Source of the DNA: an uncultured Ectothiorhodospiraceae bacterium
GTDB lineage: Bacteria > Pseudomonadota > Gammaproteobacteria > Nitrococcales > Nitrococcaceae
Length of the DNA: 64,000 bases
Direction of reading: 5' to 3'
NCBI GenBank assembly: GCA_913057145.1
Contig: CAJXNJ010000006.1
Location: 1 to 64,000, forward strand
Below the pieces are notes generated by a model. That model saw only the letters and a list, made by a program, of their open reading frames with translations, had not been told where the DNA came from and did no database searches. Within the stretch, counting starts at the first letter, position 1, and the number at the start of each line of letters is the position of its first letter. The position numbers were made by a program, and so were the translations under genes. Below are positions 35,759 to 45,811 of the stretch, piece by piece.

Positions 35759-38110
35759 ATGAAAAGAATGCTCATCAATGCAACCCAGCCCGAAGAGCTG
35801 AGGGTTGCCCTGGTCGATGGCCAGACACTCTACGACCTTGATATCGAGACACCTGCTAGAGAACGAAAGAAAGCCAACATATACAAGGGAAAAATCACGC
35901 GGGTCGAGCCCAGTCTCGAGGCCGCCTTCGTTCAGTATGGCGCTGAGCGGCACGGATTCCTGCCCTTCAAGGAAATCGCCCGTGAGTACTTTCAGGGTGA
36001 TGACATCGACCCGGCCAAGGCTTCCATCGCGGACGTCGTCAAGGAAGGCCAGGAAGTCGTCGTTCAGGTAGAAAAAGAGGAACGCGGCAACAAGGGTGCT
36101 GCGCTCACCACCTTTATCAGCCTCGCCGGGCGTTATCTGGTCCTCATGCCCAATAATCCCCGTGCCGGCGGGGTCTCCCGTCGCATTGAAGGCGCGGAGC
36201 GTAACGAAATCCGTGATGCGCTCAAAGCGCTCAACACCCCTGAGGGGATGGGACTGATTGTCCGTACCGCCGGTGTCGGCCGTGGTACCGAGGAACTCCA
36301 GTGGGATCTGGACTACCTGCTTAATCTCTGGAGCGCGGTGCAGAAAGCAGCGGAGACACGCTCTGCCCCGTTTCTGGTCTACCAGGAAAGCAACGTCATC
36401 ATCCGCGCCCTGCGCGATTACCTGCGCTCAGACATCGGCGAGATCCTCATCGATGATCGTGAGGTTTTCGAACGCGCCAGAGAGTTTGTTGAGCAGGTCA
36501 TGCCGCATAACCTGCAGAAACTGAAGTTCTATGACGACCGGGTCCCGCTTTTCAGCCGTTACCAGATAGAAAGTCAGATTGAATCCGCGTTTCAACGGGA
36601 GGTGCGGCTGCCAAGCGGTGGGGTCATTGTCATTGACCATACCGAGGCGCTGATCTCGATTGATATCAACTCAGCCCGTGCCACCAAGGGCGCAGATATC
36701 GAGGAAACCGCGCTGAAAACCAATGTTGAAGCGGCCGATGAAATCGCCCGGCAGCTGCGTCTGCGTGACCTCGGCGGCCTGATTGTGATCGACTTCATCG
36801 ATATGGGCCCCAACCGGAATCAGCGTGAGGTGGAGAATCGCCTGCGCGATGCTGTCAAGGTTGATCGGGCGCGTGTGCAGATGGGCCGTATCTCCCGCTT
36901 CGGTCTGCTTGAGATGTCGAGGCAGCGGCTGCGCTCGTCACTGGGTGAATCTTCGCTGGAAGTCTGTGCCCGCTGCAGCGGCCAGGGCACCATTCGCAGT
37001 GTTGAATCGCTGGCCTTGTCCGTGCTTCGCATTCTCGAAGAAGAAGCCATGAAGGATAAGACCGGCAAGGTGCTCGCTCAGCTGCCGGTGGATGTGGCGA
37101 CCTTCCTGCTCAATGAGAAGCGCAGCATCATCGGCACCATCGAGGAGCGTAACGGCATTGAGATCATTCTCATTCCGAATCGCAATCTCGAGACCCCGCA
37201 TTACGAGCTCCAACGCATTCGCAGTGACGAAACGCCCGAGGAGTCAACAAGTTATCGCATGGCAACGATTGAGGCTGAGCCCAGCGAGGCCGAGACTCTG
37301 CTCACGGCAGAGCGCCCACGCGCTGAGAAACCGGCAGTCAGTGGTGTCTCTCCCTCAACGCCGGCGCCAACACCCGCCCGACGGCCGGCCCGGCCCAAAC
37401 CGTCAAGCAAGGAAGCGGCTCAGCCCGAGACTGAGAGTGCCCAGGGCGCAGGCCTGATCGGCTGGTTGAAACGACTGGTCGCCGGGACTGATGCAACCGC
37501 CGAGGCCGAACCGGCGGCACAGGAGAAGAAAACGGCCGGCGGTAATCGTGGCAGCAGCGGCAGTAACAACGGCAACCGCCGCCGTCGCAGCTCCAGCACA
37601 AACAGCAGTAGCGCTCGGGGTTCGAGCGGTGGTCGCAGTAGCGGCAATAAGCGCTCAGGCAGCACGCAGACCCAGGATAAGGCGTCCGAGTCCGCGACAA
37701 AGCAGCCGGCGAAGGAAAAAGCCGCGAAGTCCAGCGCAAAAACGGCGACAAGCGAGGCAGAACCCAAGGAGCCAACGCCAGCCGAGGGTGAGAATACCGA
37801 AAACGCAACCAGTAATGGTCGCAGCCGCCGCGGCCGTCGTGGCGGTCGTCGCCGGCGTCGTCCGGCCGCTGAGAACGGTGCCGACACCTCGACAGTGGAT
37901 ACCGCCGCGAATGGCACCGAGAATCAGGCTCAGTCCGATTCCGAGGCGACAGAAAAGCCAGCTGAGGCGAAAGACAGCGAGAAAAAACCGGCGAAGCCGG
38001 CGGCAAAGAAAACCGCGTCAAATGCCAATGGCAAGCGCAAGGCACCCGAGGGCCTTAAAACCGACGATCCAAGACGCTGGTCGGGACGGCCTCGCGTTAA
38101 CGCCGAGTAA
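35759..38110 (+). CDS. rne: Ribonuclease E
   Basis: RNase E is the main endoribonuclease for mRNA decay and rRNA/tRNA processing. The start [14 protein letters not shown] at 35759 is the family N-terminus. The catalytic half has the S1 domain (~35-125), 5'-sensor and DNase-I-like regions with IDINSARAT and IDFIDMG metal-site motifs near 300-345, and the Zn-link CARCSGQG near 405. The C-terminal ~290 residues are disordered, rich in Ser, Asn, Glu, Ala and Arg, with Arg-rich RNA-binding patches. At 783 residues it is much shorter than the E. coli protein (1061), mostly in this scaffold part. A leader of about 300 nt suggests autoregulation. Confidence 0.97.
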   Translation: MKRMLINATQPEELRVALVDGQTLYDLDIETPARERKKANIYKGKITRVEPSLEAAFVQYGAERHGFLPFKEIAREYFQGDDIDPAKASIADVVKEGQEVVVQVEKEERGNKGAALTTFISLAGRYLVLMPNNPRAGGVSRRIEGAERNEIRDALKALNTPEGMGLIVRTAGVGRGTEELQWDLDYLLNLWSAVQKAAETRSAPFLVYQESNVIIRALRDYLRSDIGEILIDDREVFERAREFVEQVMPHNLQKLKFYDDRVPLFSRYQIESQIESAFQREVRLPSGGVIVIDHTEALISIDINSARATKGADIEETALKTNVEAADEIARQLRLRDLGGLIVIDFIDMGPNRNQREVENRLRDAVKVDRARVQMGRISRFGLLEMSRQRLRSSLGESSLEVCARCSGQGTIRSVESLALSVLRILEEEAMKDKTGKVLAQLPVDVATFLLNEKRSIIGTIEERNGIEIILIPNRNLETPHYELQRIRSDETPEESTSYRMATIEAEPSEAETLLTAERPRAEKPAVSGVSPSTPAPTPARRPARPKPSSKEAAQPETESAQGAGLIGWLKRLVAGTDATAEAEPAAQEKKTAGGNRGSSGSNNGNRRRRSSSTNSSSARGSSGGRSSGNKRSGSTQTQDKASESATKQPAKEKAAKSSAKTATSEAEPKEPTPAEGENTENATSNGRSRRGRRGGRRRRRPAAENGADTSTVDTAANGTENQAQSDSEATEKPAEAKDSEKKPAKPAAKKTASNANGKRKAPEGLKTDDPRRWSGRPRVNAE

Positions 38111-38117
38111 TTTTGCT

Positions 38118-38885
38118 TCAGTCTTCGGCCTGCTCGTCCGCCCGGGCGAGCAGGGCCTCTGCTGCCAGCAGGTCATCGCGGGTGTCGATACCATGCCCCG
38201 GTAGGGAGTCGGTCACGCCCACCTGGATGCGTTTACCTGCCTGCAGAATACGAAGCTGTTCCAGCTGCTCCAACTGCTCAAGGGGGCTCGGCGGCAGGCT
38301 GCCATAGCCCCTTAAAAAGCGTGCCCGATAGGCGTAAATACCCAAATGTCGCAGCGCCACAGCCGTTTGTGCGCTGCGGTCACCCTCACGCTCCCAGGGA
38401 ATCGGAGCGCGGCTGAAGTAAAGCGCTGCGCCCTCATGCGTTGTGACCACCTTGACGGCGTGGGGATCGTGCAGTTCATCGCTATCGACAATGGGCGTTG
38501 CCAGTGTCCCGATCGCGGCGTTGGCACAGGATTCAAGCACATCGGCCACCTGCGCTAATAAAGCCGGCGGCATCATCGGTTCATCGCCCTGCAGATTGAC
38601 GATCACGTCCTGATCGGGGATCTCAAGACGCGTGGCAACTTCCGCCAGTCGCGCCGTGCCGCTGGGGTGATCTTCGGCGGTCATGCAGACTTCAGCACCA
38701 AACCCCCTTGCTGTCTCGGCAATATCGGGATGATCAGTCGCGATGACAACACGATCAGCCCCGCTTTTCACCGCAGTCCGCCAGACATGCTCAATCAGCG
38801 GCCGGCCAGCGAGTGGCAGTAAGGGTTTACCCGGTAACCGGGAAGCGCCATATCGCGCGGGGATCATAACCATAAATGGTGTCAT
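38118..38885 (-). CDS. kdsB: 3-deoxy-manno-octulosonate cytidylyltransferase
   Basis: KdsB activates Kdo with CTP for lipid A-core synthesis. From 38885 the product is 255 residues, with the nucleotide-binding IPARYGASRLPGKPL at residues 8-22, NLQGDEPM near 95-102, and FSRAPIPWERE near 170. The longer frame upstream overlaps lpxK and has no family match. The start overlaps the lpxK stop by 4 bp. The convergent rne gene ends 7 bp away with no clear terminator between. Confidence 0.96.
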   Translation of the reverse strand: MTPFMVMIPARYGASRLPGKPLLPLAGRPLIEHVWRTAVKSGADRVVIATDHPDIAETARGFGAEVCMTAEDHPSGTARLAEVATRLEIPDQDVIVNLQGDEPMMPPALLAQVADVLESCANAAIGTLATPIVDSDELHDPHAVKVVTTHEGAALYFSRAPIPWEREGDRSAQTAVALRHLGIYAYRARFLRGYGSLPPSPLEQLEQLEQLRILQAGKRIQVGVTDSLPGHGIDTRDDLLAAEALLARADEQAED

Positions 38886-39883
38886 TGCCTGCCCTTTCTC
38901 GCTTGATACCGGCGCATGGCGGCGGCAAGACATTCACGCATCGCTGCCTCACTTCCGGCATCCGGTCTTGCCGTCACCCGCAGATAATAAGCATTCTTGA
39001 GATCCAGATGCCGACATTTAACGGCATCCTTTTCGGTCATTACCACCGGCCTATCACCAAGGCCGGCAAAATCCTTCGCAACGAATGCGTGATGATCACC
39101 CAATGAATGCGGCACCACTTCATAGCCCATTGCCTTGAGCGTGTTGAAAAAGCGTTGTGGATGACCGATGCCGGCGACGGCATGGACTTTCCGGCTTACC
39201 GGCTCCATCGGCCTGTCCGTGGTGAGTTCCCGAAACTCCTCCGGCTCGAGGCTAAAACGACCATAGGAATCGTTTGCCGGTTCTCCGTTGACCATAACGG
39301 CATCGACCTCGGCCAGCCGACTGACAGGCTCCCGCAGTGGGCCTGCCGGTAGGCACCGGCCATTGCCAAAACCGCGCGCCGCATCAATCACCGCGATCTC
39401 GATATCCCGGCCCAGCCGGTAGTGCTGCAGACCGTCATCGCTGATGACCAGATTCACCCCGTGCTCCGCCACGATAGCCTCGGCGGCGGCTGCTCGATCG
39501 GCACCCACCACCACCGGCAGGCCCGTCTGTTGCGCAATCAATACGGCTTCATCCCCGACTTCATCCGGATCATCGCTCGGCTGAACCGCCTTGATACCCC
39601 GGAAGCGTCCACCATAACCGCGCAGGATCACGCCAGGACGCAAATCCATCTCTAAAGCCGCCCGCGCTGCCCAGACAACAAGCGGGGTCTTTCCCGTGCC
39701 CCCAACGGTAATATTGCCAATAACCACCACGCCGGCATCCGGCCAGATGACAGGACGACGGCCGGTTTTGTAGGCGGCTTTCCTCTGCCGGGCGATGCTG
39801 CGATAGAGCGCCGATAAGGGCAGGAGACAACGAGAAGCCATGCTGTCGCGCTGCCAGAATGCAGGCGCGCGCCTACTGAGCAC
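38882..39883 (-). CDS. lpxK: Tetraacyldisaccharide 4'-kinase
   Basis: LpxK phosphorylates the lipid A precursor at the 4' position on the inner membrane. The GTG at 39883 gives RRAPAFW and LLPLSALYRSI, which match the known LpxK N-terminus; the frame upstream of this is antisense-free but lies inside msbA. The P-loop is in NITVGGTGKTPLV near residue 50, with further conserved RGYGGR near 85 and ISDDGLQHYRL near 145. Length is 333 residues. The start lies within the last codons of msbA (11-bp overlap), so the two are translationally coupled. Confidence 0.93.
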   Translation of the reverse strand: MLSRRAPAFWQRDSMASRCLLPLSALYRSIARQRKAAYKTGRRPVIWPDAGVVVIGNITVGGTGKTPLVVWAARAALEMDLRPGVILRGYGGRFRGIKAVQPSDDPDEVGDEAVLIAQQTGLPVVVGADRAAAAEAIVAEHGVNLVISDDGLQHYRLGRDIEIAVIDAARGFGNGRCLPAGPLREPVSRLAEVDAVMVNGEPANDSYGRFSLEPEEFRELTTDRPMEPVSRKVHAVAGIGHPQRFFNTLKAMGYEVVPHSLGDHHAFVAKDFAGLGDRPVVMTEKDAVKCRHLDLKNAYYLRVTARPDAGSEAAMRECLAAAMRRYQARKGRQ

Positions 39884-41657
39884 GATCTCCGATCTCCTGC
39901 TCACGGAATTGCAATTTGTGCAGCGCAGAGTAAGCCCCATCCTTCGCCAGCAATTCCGCATGGCTACCCTGCTCGATGATGCGCCCGGCATCGAGAACGA
40001 TGATCCGGTCGGCCCGCTCCACGGTGGAGAGTCGATGCGCGATGACCAGTGTCGTTCTCCCCTCCATCAACCGATAAAGGGCGGACTGGATATGCTGCTC
40101 GGATTCTGAATCAAGCGCTGAGGTTGCCTCATCGAGAATGAGTACCGGGGCATCTTTCAGCAGGGCTCGGGCGATCGCGAGGCGCTGTCGTTGGCCACCG
40201 GATAGCAGCACACCATTCTCGCCAATCCGGGTGTCAAATCCATCAGGCAGCGCTTCGATGAACTCTCTTGCGTTGGCCGCCTCGGCTGCCGCCAGAATGG
40301 CCGCGCGATCGGGCATCGGGTCCTGGCCATAGGCGATGTTCTCGGCAACACTGGCGTTGAACAGCACCACCTGTTGGCCCACCAGCGCAATCTGTCGGCG
40401 CAGGGCGCTGAGGCGATAATCCCGGATTGCCACATCGTCAAGGCAGATACGGCCGTGGGTCGGGTCATAAAATCGGGGCAGCAGATTGACCAGCGTGCTT
40501 TTACCGCTGCCGGATCGGCCAACGATGGCAAGCGTCTCTCCAGCAGGAATCTCAAGGGAGATATCATGCAGAACACCGCCCGCCTCATCACTGTAGCCGA
40601 ATTCCACCGATTCAAATCGAAGCGCCCCGGCACAGCGCCCTGGGTCATGACGGCCCTCGTCAATTTCAGTCGGCTCATCAATCAGCTCAAAAATACTCTC
40701 TCCGGCCGCAATGCCGCGCTGGATCTCGGCATGAACACGGGTGAGGCGTTTTAGTGGTTGCAGCAGCAACAGCATGGCCGTGATGAACGAAACAAACGTC
40801 CCGACAGTCACGCTCATCATGCTGCCCTGCAGCGTTGCCAGCCAAACCACGATAGACAGGGCCAGGGCCGCGCAGAACTGCACCACTGGCGTGCTCAGTG
40901 CCTGAGTGGCAGCAAACTTCATGAACTGCCGTGTGTTGCGCTGATTGGCTTCCTCAAACCGGGCGCGCTCATGGTCCTGAGCGCCAAAGATGCGGACCTC
41001 ATCGCTCCCCTCAATCGCCTCCTCGGCGACATAAGCAATGCTGCCGACCGAGTGCTGAATACGATGGCTCAGCCGCCGGAAGCGCTTGCTGACATACAGC
41101 ACAACCGCGATGACCACCGGGCCGAGCAGCAGAAAGATCAGGGTCAGTTGCCAACTCAGCCAGGCCATATAACCGAGCAGGAAAAGCACGGTGGCACAGT
41201 CACGGATGATGATGACCATGGCATTGGTGCCGGCCTGTGCGACCTGCTCGACGTTGTAGGTCAGTCGTGAGAGCAGCATCCCGGAGGAGGCATCGTCGAA
41301 ATAGCGCCTTGGCAGGGTCAGCAGGCGCTCAAATACCTCGCCCCGCAGCTTGGCAATCACGCGACGACTGATCCAGGCCGTCCCGTACTGGGCAACGAAA
41401 CTGCTGATTCCGCGGACCAGAAAAATGCCCAGCACGCCCAGTGGGATGAGCCTGAGCACTTCGGGATCGCGCTCAACAAAGCCGGCATCAAGCATGGGCT
41501 TCACGAGCCAGGCAAAACCCGCCTCGCTGGCACCGGTGACCAGCATGGCGACAACGGCAATCGCCGCGATACGCCAGTGTGTCAGCACATAACCAAGCAG
41601 CCGGCGGTAAATGACCCAACCGGAACCGTCAGTCTGTCCTCGGGTCACCGCACTCAT
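39873..41657 (-). CDS. msbA: Lipid A export permease/ATP-binding protein MsbA
   Basis: MsbA flips core-lipid A across the inner membrane. The 594-residue half-transporter has six membrane helices (~20-310) and one ATPase domain: Walker [10 protein letters not shown] near 378, signature LLSGGQRQR near 481, Walker B VLILDEATSALD near 501 and the H-loop IAHRLST near 535. Location directly before lpxK and in an LPS cluster points to MsbA over a generic exporter. It overlaps the exbD-like stop by 4 bp. Confidence 0.95.
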   Translation of the reverse strand: MSAVTRGQTDGSGWVIYRRLLGYVLTHWRIAAIAVVAMLVTGASEAGFAWLVKPMLDAGFVERDPEVLRLIPLGVLGIFLVRGISSFVAQYGTAWISRRVIAKLRGEVFERLLTLPRRYFDDASSGMLLSRLTYNVEQVAQAGTNAMVIIIRDCATVLFLLGYMAWLSWQLTLIFLLLGPVVIAVVLYVSKRFRRLSHRIQHSVGSIAYVAEEAIEGSDEVRIFGAQDHERARFEEANQRNTRQFMKFAATQALSTPVVQFCAALALSIVVWLATLQGSMMSVTVGTFVSFITAMLLLLQPLKRLTRVHAEIQRGIAAGESIFELIDEPTEIDEGRHDPGRCAGALRFESVEFGYSDEAGGVLHDISLEIPAGETLAIVGRSGSGKSTLVNLLPRFYDPTHGRICLDDVAIRDYRLSALRRQIALVGQQVVLFNASVAENIAYGQDPMPDRAAILAAAEAANAREFIEALPDGFDTRIGENGVLLSGGQRQRLAIARALLKDAPVLILDEATSALDSESEQHIQSALYRLMEGRTTLVIAHRLSTVERADRIIVLDAGRIIEQGSHAELLAKDGAYSALHKLQFREQEIGDRAQ

Positions 41658-42070
41658 GGCTGCCCCGCTTCGGTGGCGATGGCGGCCTGGTCGATGCCAG
41701 CGGCACGGGCACTGTCGAGCACTCGAACCACATCCGCATGTCGCGCTGCCGCCTCGGCCTGAATGAGCAGGCGCGGGGAATGACTGCCGTCATCACCCGC
41801 TATCGAAGCCACAGCCTCGGCCAACCACCGCTCAAGATCATTGACCGGCTCGCCACGGGCATAAATCCCGCCATCGGCCGTTACCGTGAGTGAGAGCATG
41901 GATTCATCGGTGCTTTCGGCATGCGTTGATTCAGGCAACTGGAGATTGAGCGCAGCCTGGTGGGTAAAGCTTGTCGCAACCACAAAAAAGATCAGCATCA
42001 AAAAGACGACATCGACGATTGGCGCTAGATTAATTTCAGGATTATCCGTTGTTTGCGTTGAGAACTTCAT
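41654..42070 (-). CDS. ExbD/TolR-family biopolymer transport protein
   Basis: This is a small inner membrane protein that with an ExbB/TolQ partner forms a proton-driven motor. It has 138 residues, one membrane helix (~15-37) with the conserved Asp in APIVDVVFLML, and a periplasmic domain. It lies 3 bp after its partner and overlaps msbA. ExbBD pairs next to comEC and msbA are known in pseudomonads. No tonB or TonB-dependent receptor gene is in view, so the energised partner is unknown. Confidence 0.92.
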   Translation of the reverse strand: MKFSTQTTDNPEINLAPIVDVVFLMLIFFVVATSFTHQAALNLQLPESTHAESTDESMLSLTVTADGGIYARGEPVNDLERWLAEAVASIAGDDGSHSPRLLIQAEAAARHADVVRVLDSARAAGIDQAAIATEAGQP

Positions 42071-42073
42071 TAA

Positions 42074-42694
42074 TTAATTCTTGTCTGCTTCGCTCTGGCG
42101 CTCAATGAGTCCGAGCAGTCGCAGCGCTTCCTGTTCCAGGCACTGTGTGAGCAAATCCACCTTACCGCGTAGATAGCGATGCGCCACCAACGCCGGTATT
42201 GCGATGCTAAGCCCTGCTCCCGTTGTAACCAATGCCTGACCAATTCCCCCGGCGAGTGCAGCGGTATCGGCACGACTGCCCATATCGATTGCAGCGAACA
42301 CCTCGATCATGCCAAAGACGGTACCCAGCAGCCCGAGTAACGGGGTGATCGCTGCAATGGTACCGAGCGTGTTGAGATAGCGCCCAAGTACATGGGCCTC
42401 GGAGCGACCGGCCTCCTCCATCGCGAGGCGCAGACGGGCACTATCCATGCCGGATTGACTGAAGGCGGCCGCTATCACCCTTTCAAGTGCCGTGCCCTGC
42501 AGCAATGCGCGCAAGCGGGCCTCATCGACCCGGCCCGTTGTGTACTCCCGCCATATCTCCGCGACCAACCCGGAAGGGGCAACGCGCTCGACGCGCAGCA
42601 CCCAGAGCCGTTCGATGATGATCGCAACAGCGATGATTGAGGAGAGGATGATCGGGACCATGACCCAACCACCCACTTGAATTAGTTCCCACAC
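42074..42694 (-). CDS. MotA/TolQ/ExbB-family proton channel protein
   Basis: The protein has 206 residues with a GTG start inside the end of comEC (13-bp overlap). Three membrane helices lie at ~10-30, ~100-125 and ~145-170, and the family motif TPLLGLLGTVFGMIEVF is near 117-133. GIGQALVTTGAGLSIAIPAL follows near 147-166. It pairs with the downstream ExbD-like protein. It shares the operon with msbA and lpxK, which suggests an envelope function, but that is inference. Confidence 0.93.
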   Translation of the reverse strand: MWELIQVGGWVMVPIILSSIIAVAIIIERLWVLRVERVAPSGLVAEIWREYTTGRVDEARLRALLQGTALERVIAAAFSQSGMDSARLRLAMEEAGRSEAHVLGRYLNTLGTIAAITPLLGLLGTVFGMIEVFAAIDMGSRADTAALAGGIGQALVTTGAGLSIAIPALVAHRYLRGKVDLLTQCLEQEALRLLGLIERQSEADKN

Positions 42695-45069
42695 GCTGGC
42701 CGGCCTGCCTCCGTGGGCGAGGTTGCAATAAAGCGCTGATGATAATGGATTTCCCTACCCTCTCGAAAGCGCCCCATCGACCGCGGTTCATGCAGAAGCC
42801 TGGAGCGCGAGGGCCTATGGTGCCGAAACTGCAATGGCTCTCCCGGGGTGAGCCTCACTTCAAGCGCACCGGAGAGGCCAAGATCGTGCAACCTCGCACC
42901 ATGGCAGCGCACACGCCGAAGCACTGAGCGATGTGGCATACCATAGGGGTTGCGGTAGCCGGCAGAGACCACGACATGCCGCGGTCGCCAGGCATTGAGA
43001 AGAACCCTGCCGGTGCTGGTGTCGCTGCCATGATGCGGCGCTTCGATGATATCAACCGGTGCCTGATACCACCTGGCCAATCGCCGCTCGACGGTCTTAT
43101 CGATATCACCCGTGAAAACCACGGTATGTCCATCTACCCGGACCCGGAGTACGCAGGAAGCATTATTCCCTTCGTGTTTACCTGCCTGCGGCGGCCACAG
43201 GAACGCAAAATCGACAGCATCGGCCTCCCAGGTGATACCGGCCTGACAGAAGCGTTGTTGCGGAAATGCATCAATGGGCTCACCCACCCAGACATCACCC
43301 ACTGAAAACGCCGCTTCAAGGGCATTAACGCCTCCCCGATGATCACGATCGGCATGAGTGATGATTAACCGGTCAATATGCGCAATGCCCTGTTGCTTGA
43401 GAAACGGGATCAGGGTGAAAGCTGCCGCATGGCTGTCTTTACCCCAGGCCGGACCGGTATCGATGACAACAACCTCGCTGCGCGTCTGTATGACTGCGGC
43501 ATTACCCTGCCCGACTTCAAGCCAGGTGATTGTCGCCTGCCCCGGCTGCAGCCGATGATCGTCCTCGGTCGCCAGTGCCGTGCCAAGCAGAACGGGGGCA
43601 AGCAATGGGGCGGCAAACCATCGCAACGACAGTCCACCGGGAAGTAGCATCAGCCCGATGCCCGCGGCCGCCGCTATAAAACCAAGCAGCGACAGGGAAG
43701 TCGTCGCGATCGGGGTGAAGCCCTGCTCGAGTAGCCACTCACCGGCCATCAACAGCCAGTCCAGCAAGCCGGCCAGCGCCGAGAGGAGTACCGATCCGAA
43801 CGGGGGCAGGATGATGCTCAATGCGGTACTCAGCAATGCCAGAGGCACGATGAGCATTGAAAATACGGGCAACATGACAAGATTTACCGGCAACCCCAGT
43901 GGGCTCCATTGGCCAAAAAAGACGGCGGTCAGCGGTGCAAGGCCAATGGTGAGCAGAACCTGAAGATGAATCAGCCCTCGAACCCCGCCTGAGCGTTGCA
44001 GCCTCGATCCGACGAGTAGAATCAGCAAAACCGCAGTAAATGAAAGCCAAAAGCTCGCGCCGATCGCCGCGGCCGGATCAATGAGAAGCAGACAGACGGC
44101 AGCGAGCAGCAGTGCGGTCAGCCCAAAACGTTGCCGGGCAAGCAGACTGGCGAGCGCGAAAATTAGGAACATAAAAAGCGCGCGCTGGGTGGGCAGTGCA
44201 AATCCCGCCATGGCCGCATAACCGCTCGCAACAATTGCCGCAGCGAGAACAGCGCTTTGGTGTTTCTGCCCGGGTAGGCGCAGCCACCGCCACAACAGCC
44301 GGCCCAAAAAATAACCGAGCCCCGCGGCAAGCCCGATATGAAGGCCTGAAATGGCAAACAGATGACTGGTCCCGGTCACGCGCAGCACTTCCCAGGTGGT
44401 ATCACTGAACCCGCGCCGGTCACCGGCAATAAGCCCCTGTAACAGCGCGCTACCCTGCCCGCGCTGCCCGCTTTGCATTGCAATCGACCGAGAGAGCGTT
44501 TCACGCCAATGCGAGAGCCCCGCGGCTGCATGCAGACGTTTAGCACGCTCCGCATCGACCACATAAGCGGTTGCATCGATGCCCCTTGCCGCCAACCAGG
44601 CCTCATAGTCGAATCGAACCGGGTTCATGAATCCTCGCGGTCGGCGCAGCTTGAGCGTTAACTGCCAGCGCTCGCCCGCGGCCACCCGTGGCGTTGATCC
44701 ATAAATACTCACGCGGATTCTCTGTGGGGAGACGGGCTGCGGTAGGGCCTCACCCACGAGCGTTTCAGGATGAAAGAGAAACCGTTGTCGATCCGCAGCC
44801 GACTCCGGCAGACCGACCACGCGCCCGATCATGGTGACGGGCTCAGCCGGTTCAATCGCAGGCCGTGCGGCAACCACAAGGCTCTGGCTGACCAGGCCAA
44901 GCAGAATACCCACCGCGATCCAGCCCGGTTGAGCCCGCCAGCCAACAAAGACCACCCAGGGTAGAAAGACCACAGCCATCAGCAGTGCGCCACCCCAACG
45001 AACGGGCAGCAGAATACTCAGGAGAAGTCCGGCAAGAAGGCCGAGCAGCGCGATATTAAAATCCCGCAA
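42682..45069 (-). CDS. ComEC/Rec2-family DNA uptake channel
   Basis: ComEC passes single-stranded DNA across the inner membrane during transformation. The 795-residue protein has an N-terminal membrane/OB region, the Competence domain with many helices (~215-500, including FAISGLHIGL), and a C-terminal metallo-beta-lactamase domain from ~515 with the HADRDHRGG metal motif near 575. All three parts are intact. The first usable start is TTG and no ribosome site stands out. It leads the minus-strand operon comEC-exbB-exbD-msbA-lpxK-kdsB. Whether the cell takes up DNA depends on pilus genes not in view. Confidence 0.93.
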   Translation of the reverse strand: MRDFNIALLGLLAGLLLSILLPVRWGGALLMAVVFLPWVVFVGWRAQPGWIAVGILLGLVSQSLVVAARPAIEPAEPVTMIGRVVGLPESAADRQRFLFHPETLVGEALPQPVSPQRIRVSIYGSTPRVAAGERWQLTLKLRRPRGFMNPVRFDYEAWLAARGIDATAYVVDAERAKRLHAAAGLSHWRETLSRSIAMQSGQRGQGSALLQGLIAGDRRGFSDTTWEVLRVTGTSHLFAISGLHIGLAAGLGYFLGRLLWRWLRLPGQKHQSAVLAAAIVASGYAAMAGFALPTQRALFMFLIFALASLLARQRFGLTALLLAAVCLLLIDPAAAIGASFWLSFTAVLLILLVGSRLQRSGGVRGLIHLQVLLTIGLAPLTAVFFGQWSPLGLPVNLVMLPVFSMLIVPLALLSTALSIILPPFGSVLLSALAGLLDWLLMAGEWLLEQGFTPIATTSLSLLGFIAAAAGIGLMLLPGGLSLRWFAAPLLAPVLLGTALATEDDHRLQPGQATITWLEVGQGNAAVIQTRSEVVVIDTGPAWGKDSHAAAFTLIPFLKQQGIAHIDRLIITHADRDHRGGVNALEAAFSVGDVWVGEPIDAFPQQRFCQAGITWEADAVDFAFLWPPQAGKHEGNNASCVLRVRVDGHTVVFTGDIDKTVERRLARWYQAPVDIIEAPHHGSDTSTGRVLLNAWRPRHVVVSAGYRNPYGMPHRSVLRRVRCHGARLHDLGLSGALEVRLTPGEPLQFRHHRPSRSRLLHEPRSMGRFREGREIHYHQRFIATSPTEAGRPACGN

Positions 45070-45124
45070 GAGTGATTCAGGTCCGTGGCTGACGATCGTA
45101 ACCGTCAGAGACTAGCAGTCGGGA

Positions 45125-45811
45125 TTAAAGCGCCTGGAGCTGGCCGTCGGTGAGATTGAGCCGTCTATCCATCTGCCCGGCGATCTCCAGATCATGCGTG
45201 ACCAGAACGACCGCCGTGTTGTAGGCGCGATTGAGCGAGCGGAATAGCGAGAGCACGGATTGCGCGGTCTCCTGGTCAAGATTGCCCGTGGGCTCGTCAG
45301 CAAGCAGACAGGCCGGTTTGGTCACAAGTGCCCGGGCTATTGCCACACGCTGGCGCTCGCCACCGGAGAGCTCACCGGGTTTGTGGGCTATCCGCTCGGC
45401 AAGACCTACTGCGCTGAGCATCTCGCTCGCCTCGGATCTTGCCCGATCCAGCCTCTCGCCCCGCAGCAAAAGCGGCATAGCGACATTTTCGAGGGCAGTG
45501 AACTCACCAAGCAGATGGTGGAACTGGTAGACGAAGCCCAGTGCGCGATTGCGTAACCGACCCCTTGCTGCCGCACGCATGCGATTGATGGGCTCGCCGG
45601 TGACGCGAATTTCACCGGCATCCGGATCTTCCAACCCGCCGAGTAAATGCAACAGCGTGCTTTTGCCCGACCCGGAGCGCCCGAGGATGGCGACCTGCTC
45701 GCCCGGGGCAACCGCAAAATCAAGCTGACGCAGAACATCCACACTCAGCCCGCCATCGCGGAAGGTCTTGGTAACCCCCTGGCATTCGACAATGGCCTGG
45801 GGACTATTCAT
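45125..45811 (-). CDS. lolD: Lipoprotein-releasing system ATP-binding protein LolD
   Basis: LolD powers release of outer-membrane lipoproteins from the inner membrane. The start at 45811 gives [10 protein letters not shown] and lies within the end of the permease gene (8-bp overlap). In 228 residues it shows Walker [10 protein letters not shown] near 44, the LolD-type QFHHLL near 95, signature LSGGERQRV near 145 and Walker [12 protein letters not shown] near 165. The neighbouring permease of the LolC/E family fixes the assignment. Confidence 0.94.
   Translation of the reverse strand: MNSPQAIVECQGVTKTFRDGGLSVDVLRQLDFAVAPGEQVAILGRSGSGKSTLLHLLGGLEDPDAGEIRVTGEPINRMRAAARGRLRNRALGFVYQFHHLLGEFTALENVAMPLLLRGERLDRARSEASEMLSAVGLAERIAHKPGELSGGERQRVAIARALVTKPACLLADEPTGNLDQETAQSVLSLFRSLNRAYNTAVVLVTHDLEIAGQMDRRLNLTDGQLQAL

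Noticed and set aside
37338-38204. Overlapping frames on both strands inside the rne tail, Arg/Pro/Ser-rich
   Set aside because: Low-complexity codon content of the RNase E scaffold keeps other frames open; no start signals or family features.
38886-38933. Longer start for kdsB
   Set aside because: Lies inside the 3' end of lpxK and adds residues not found in the family.
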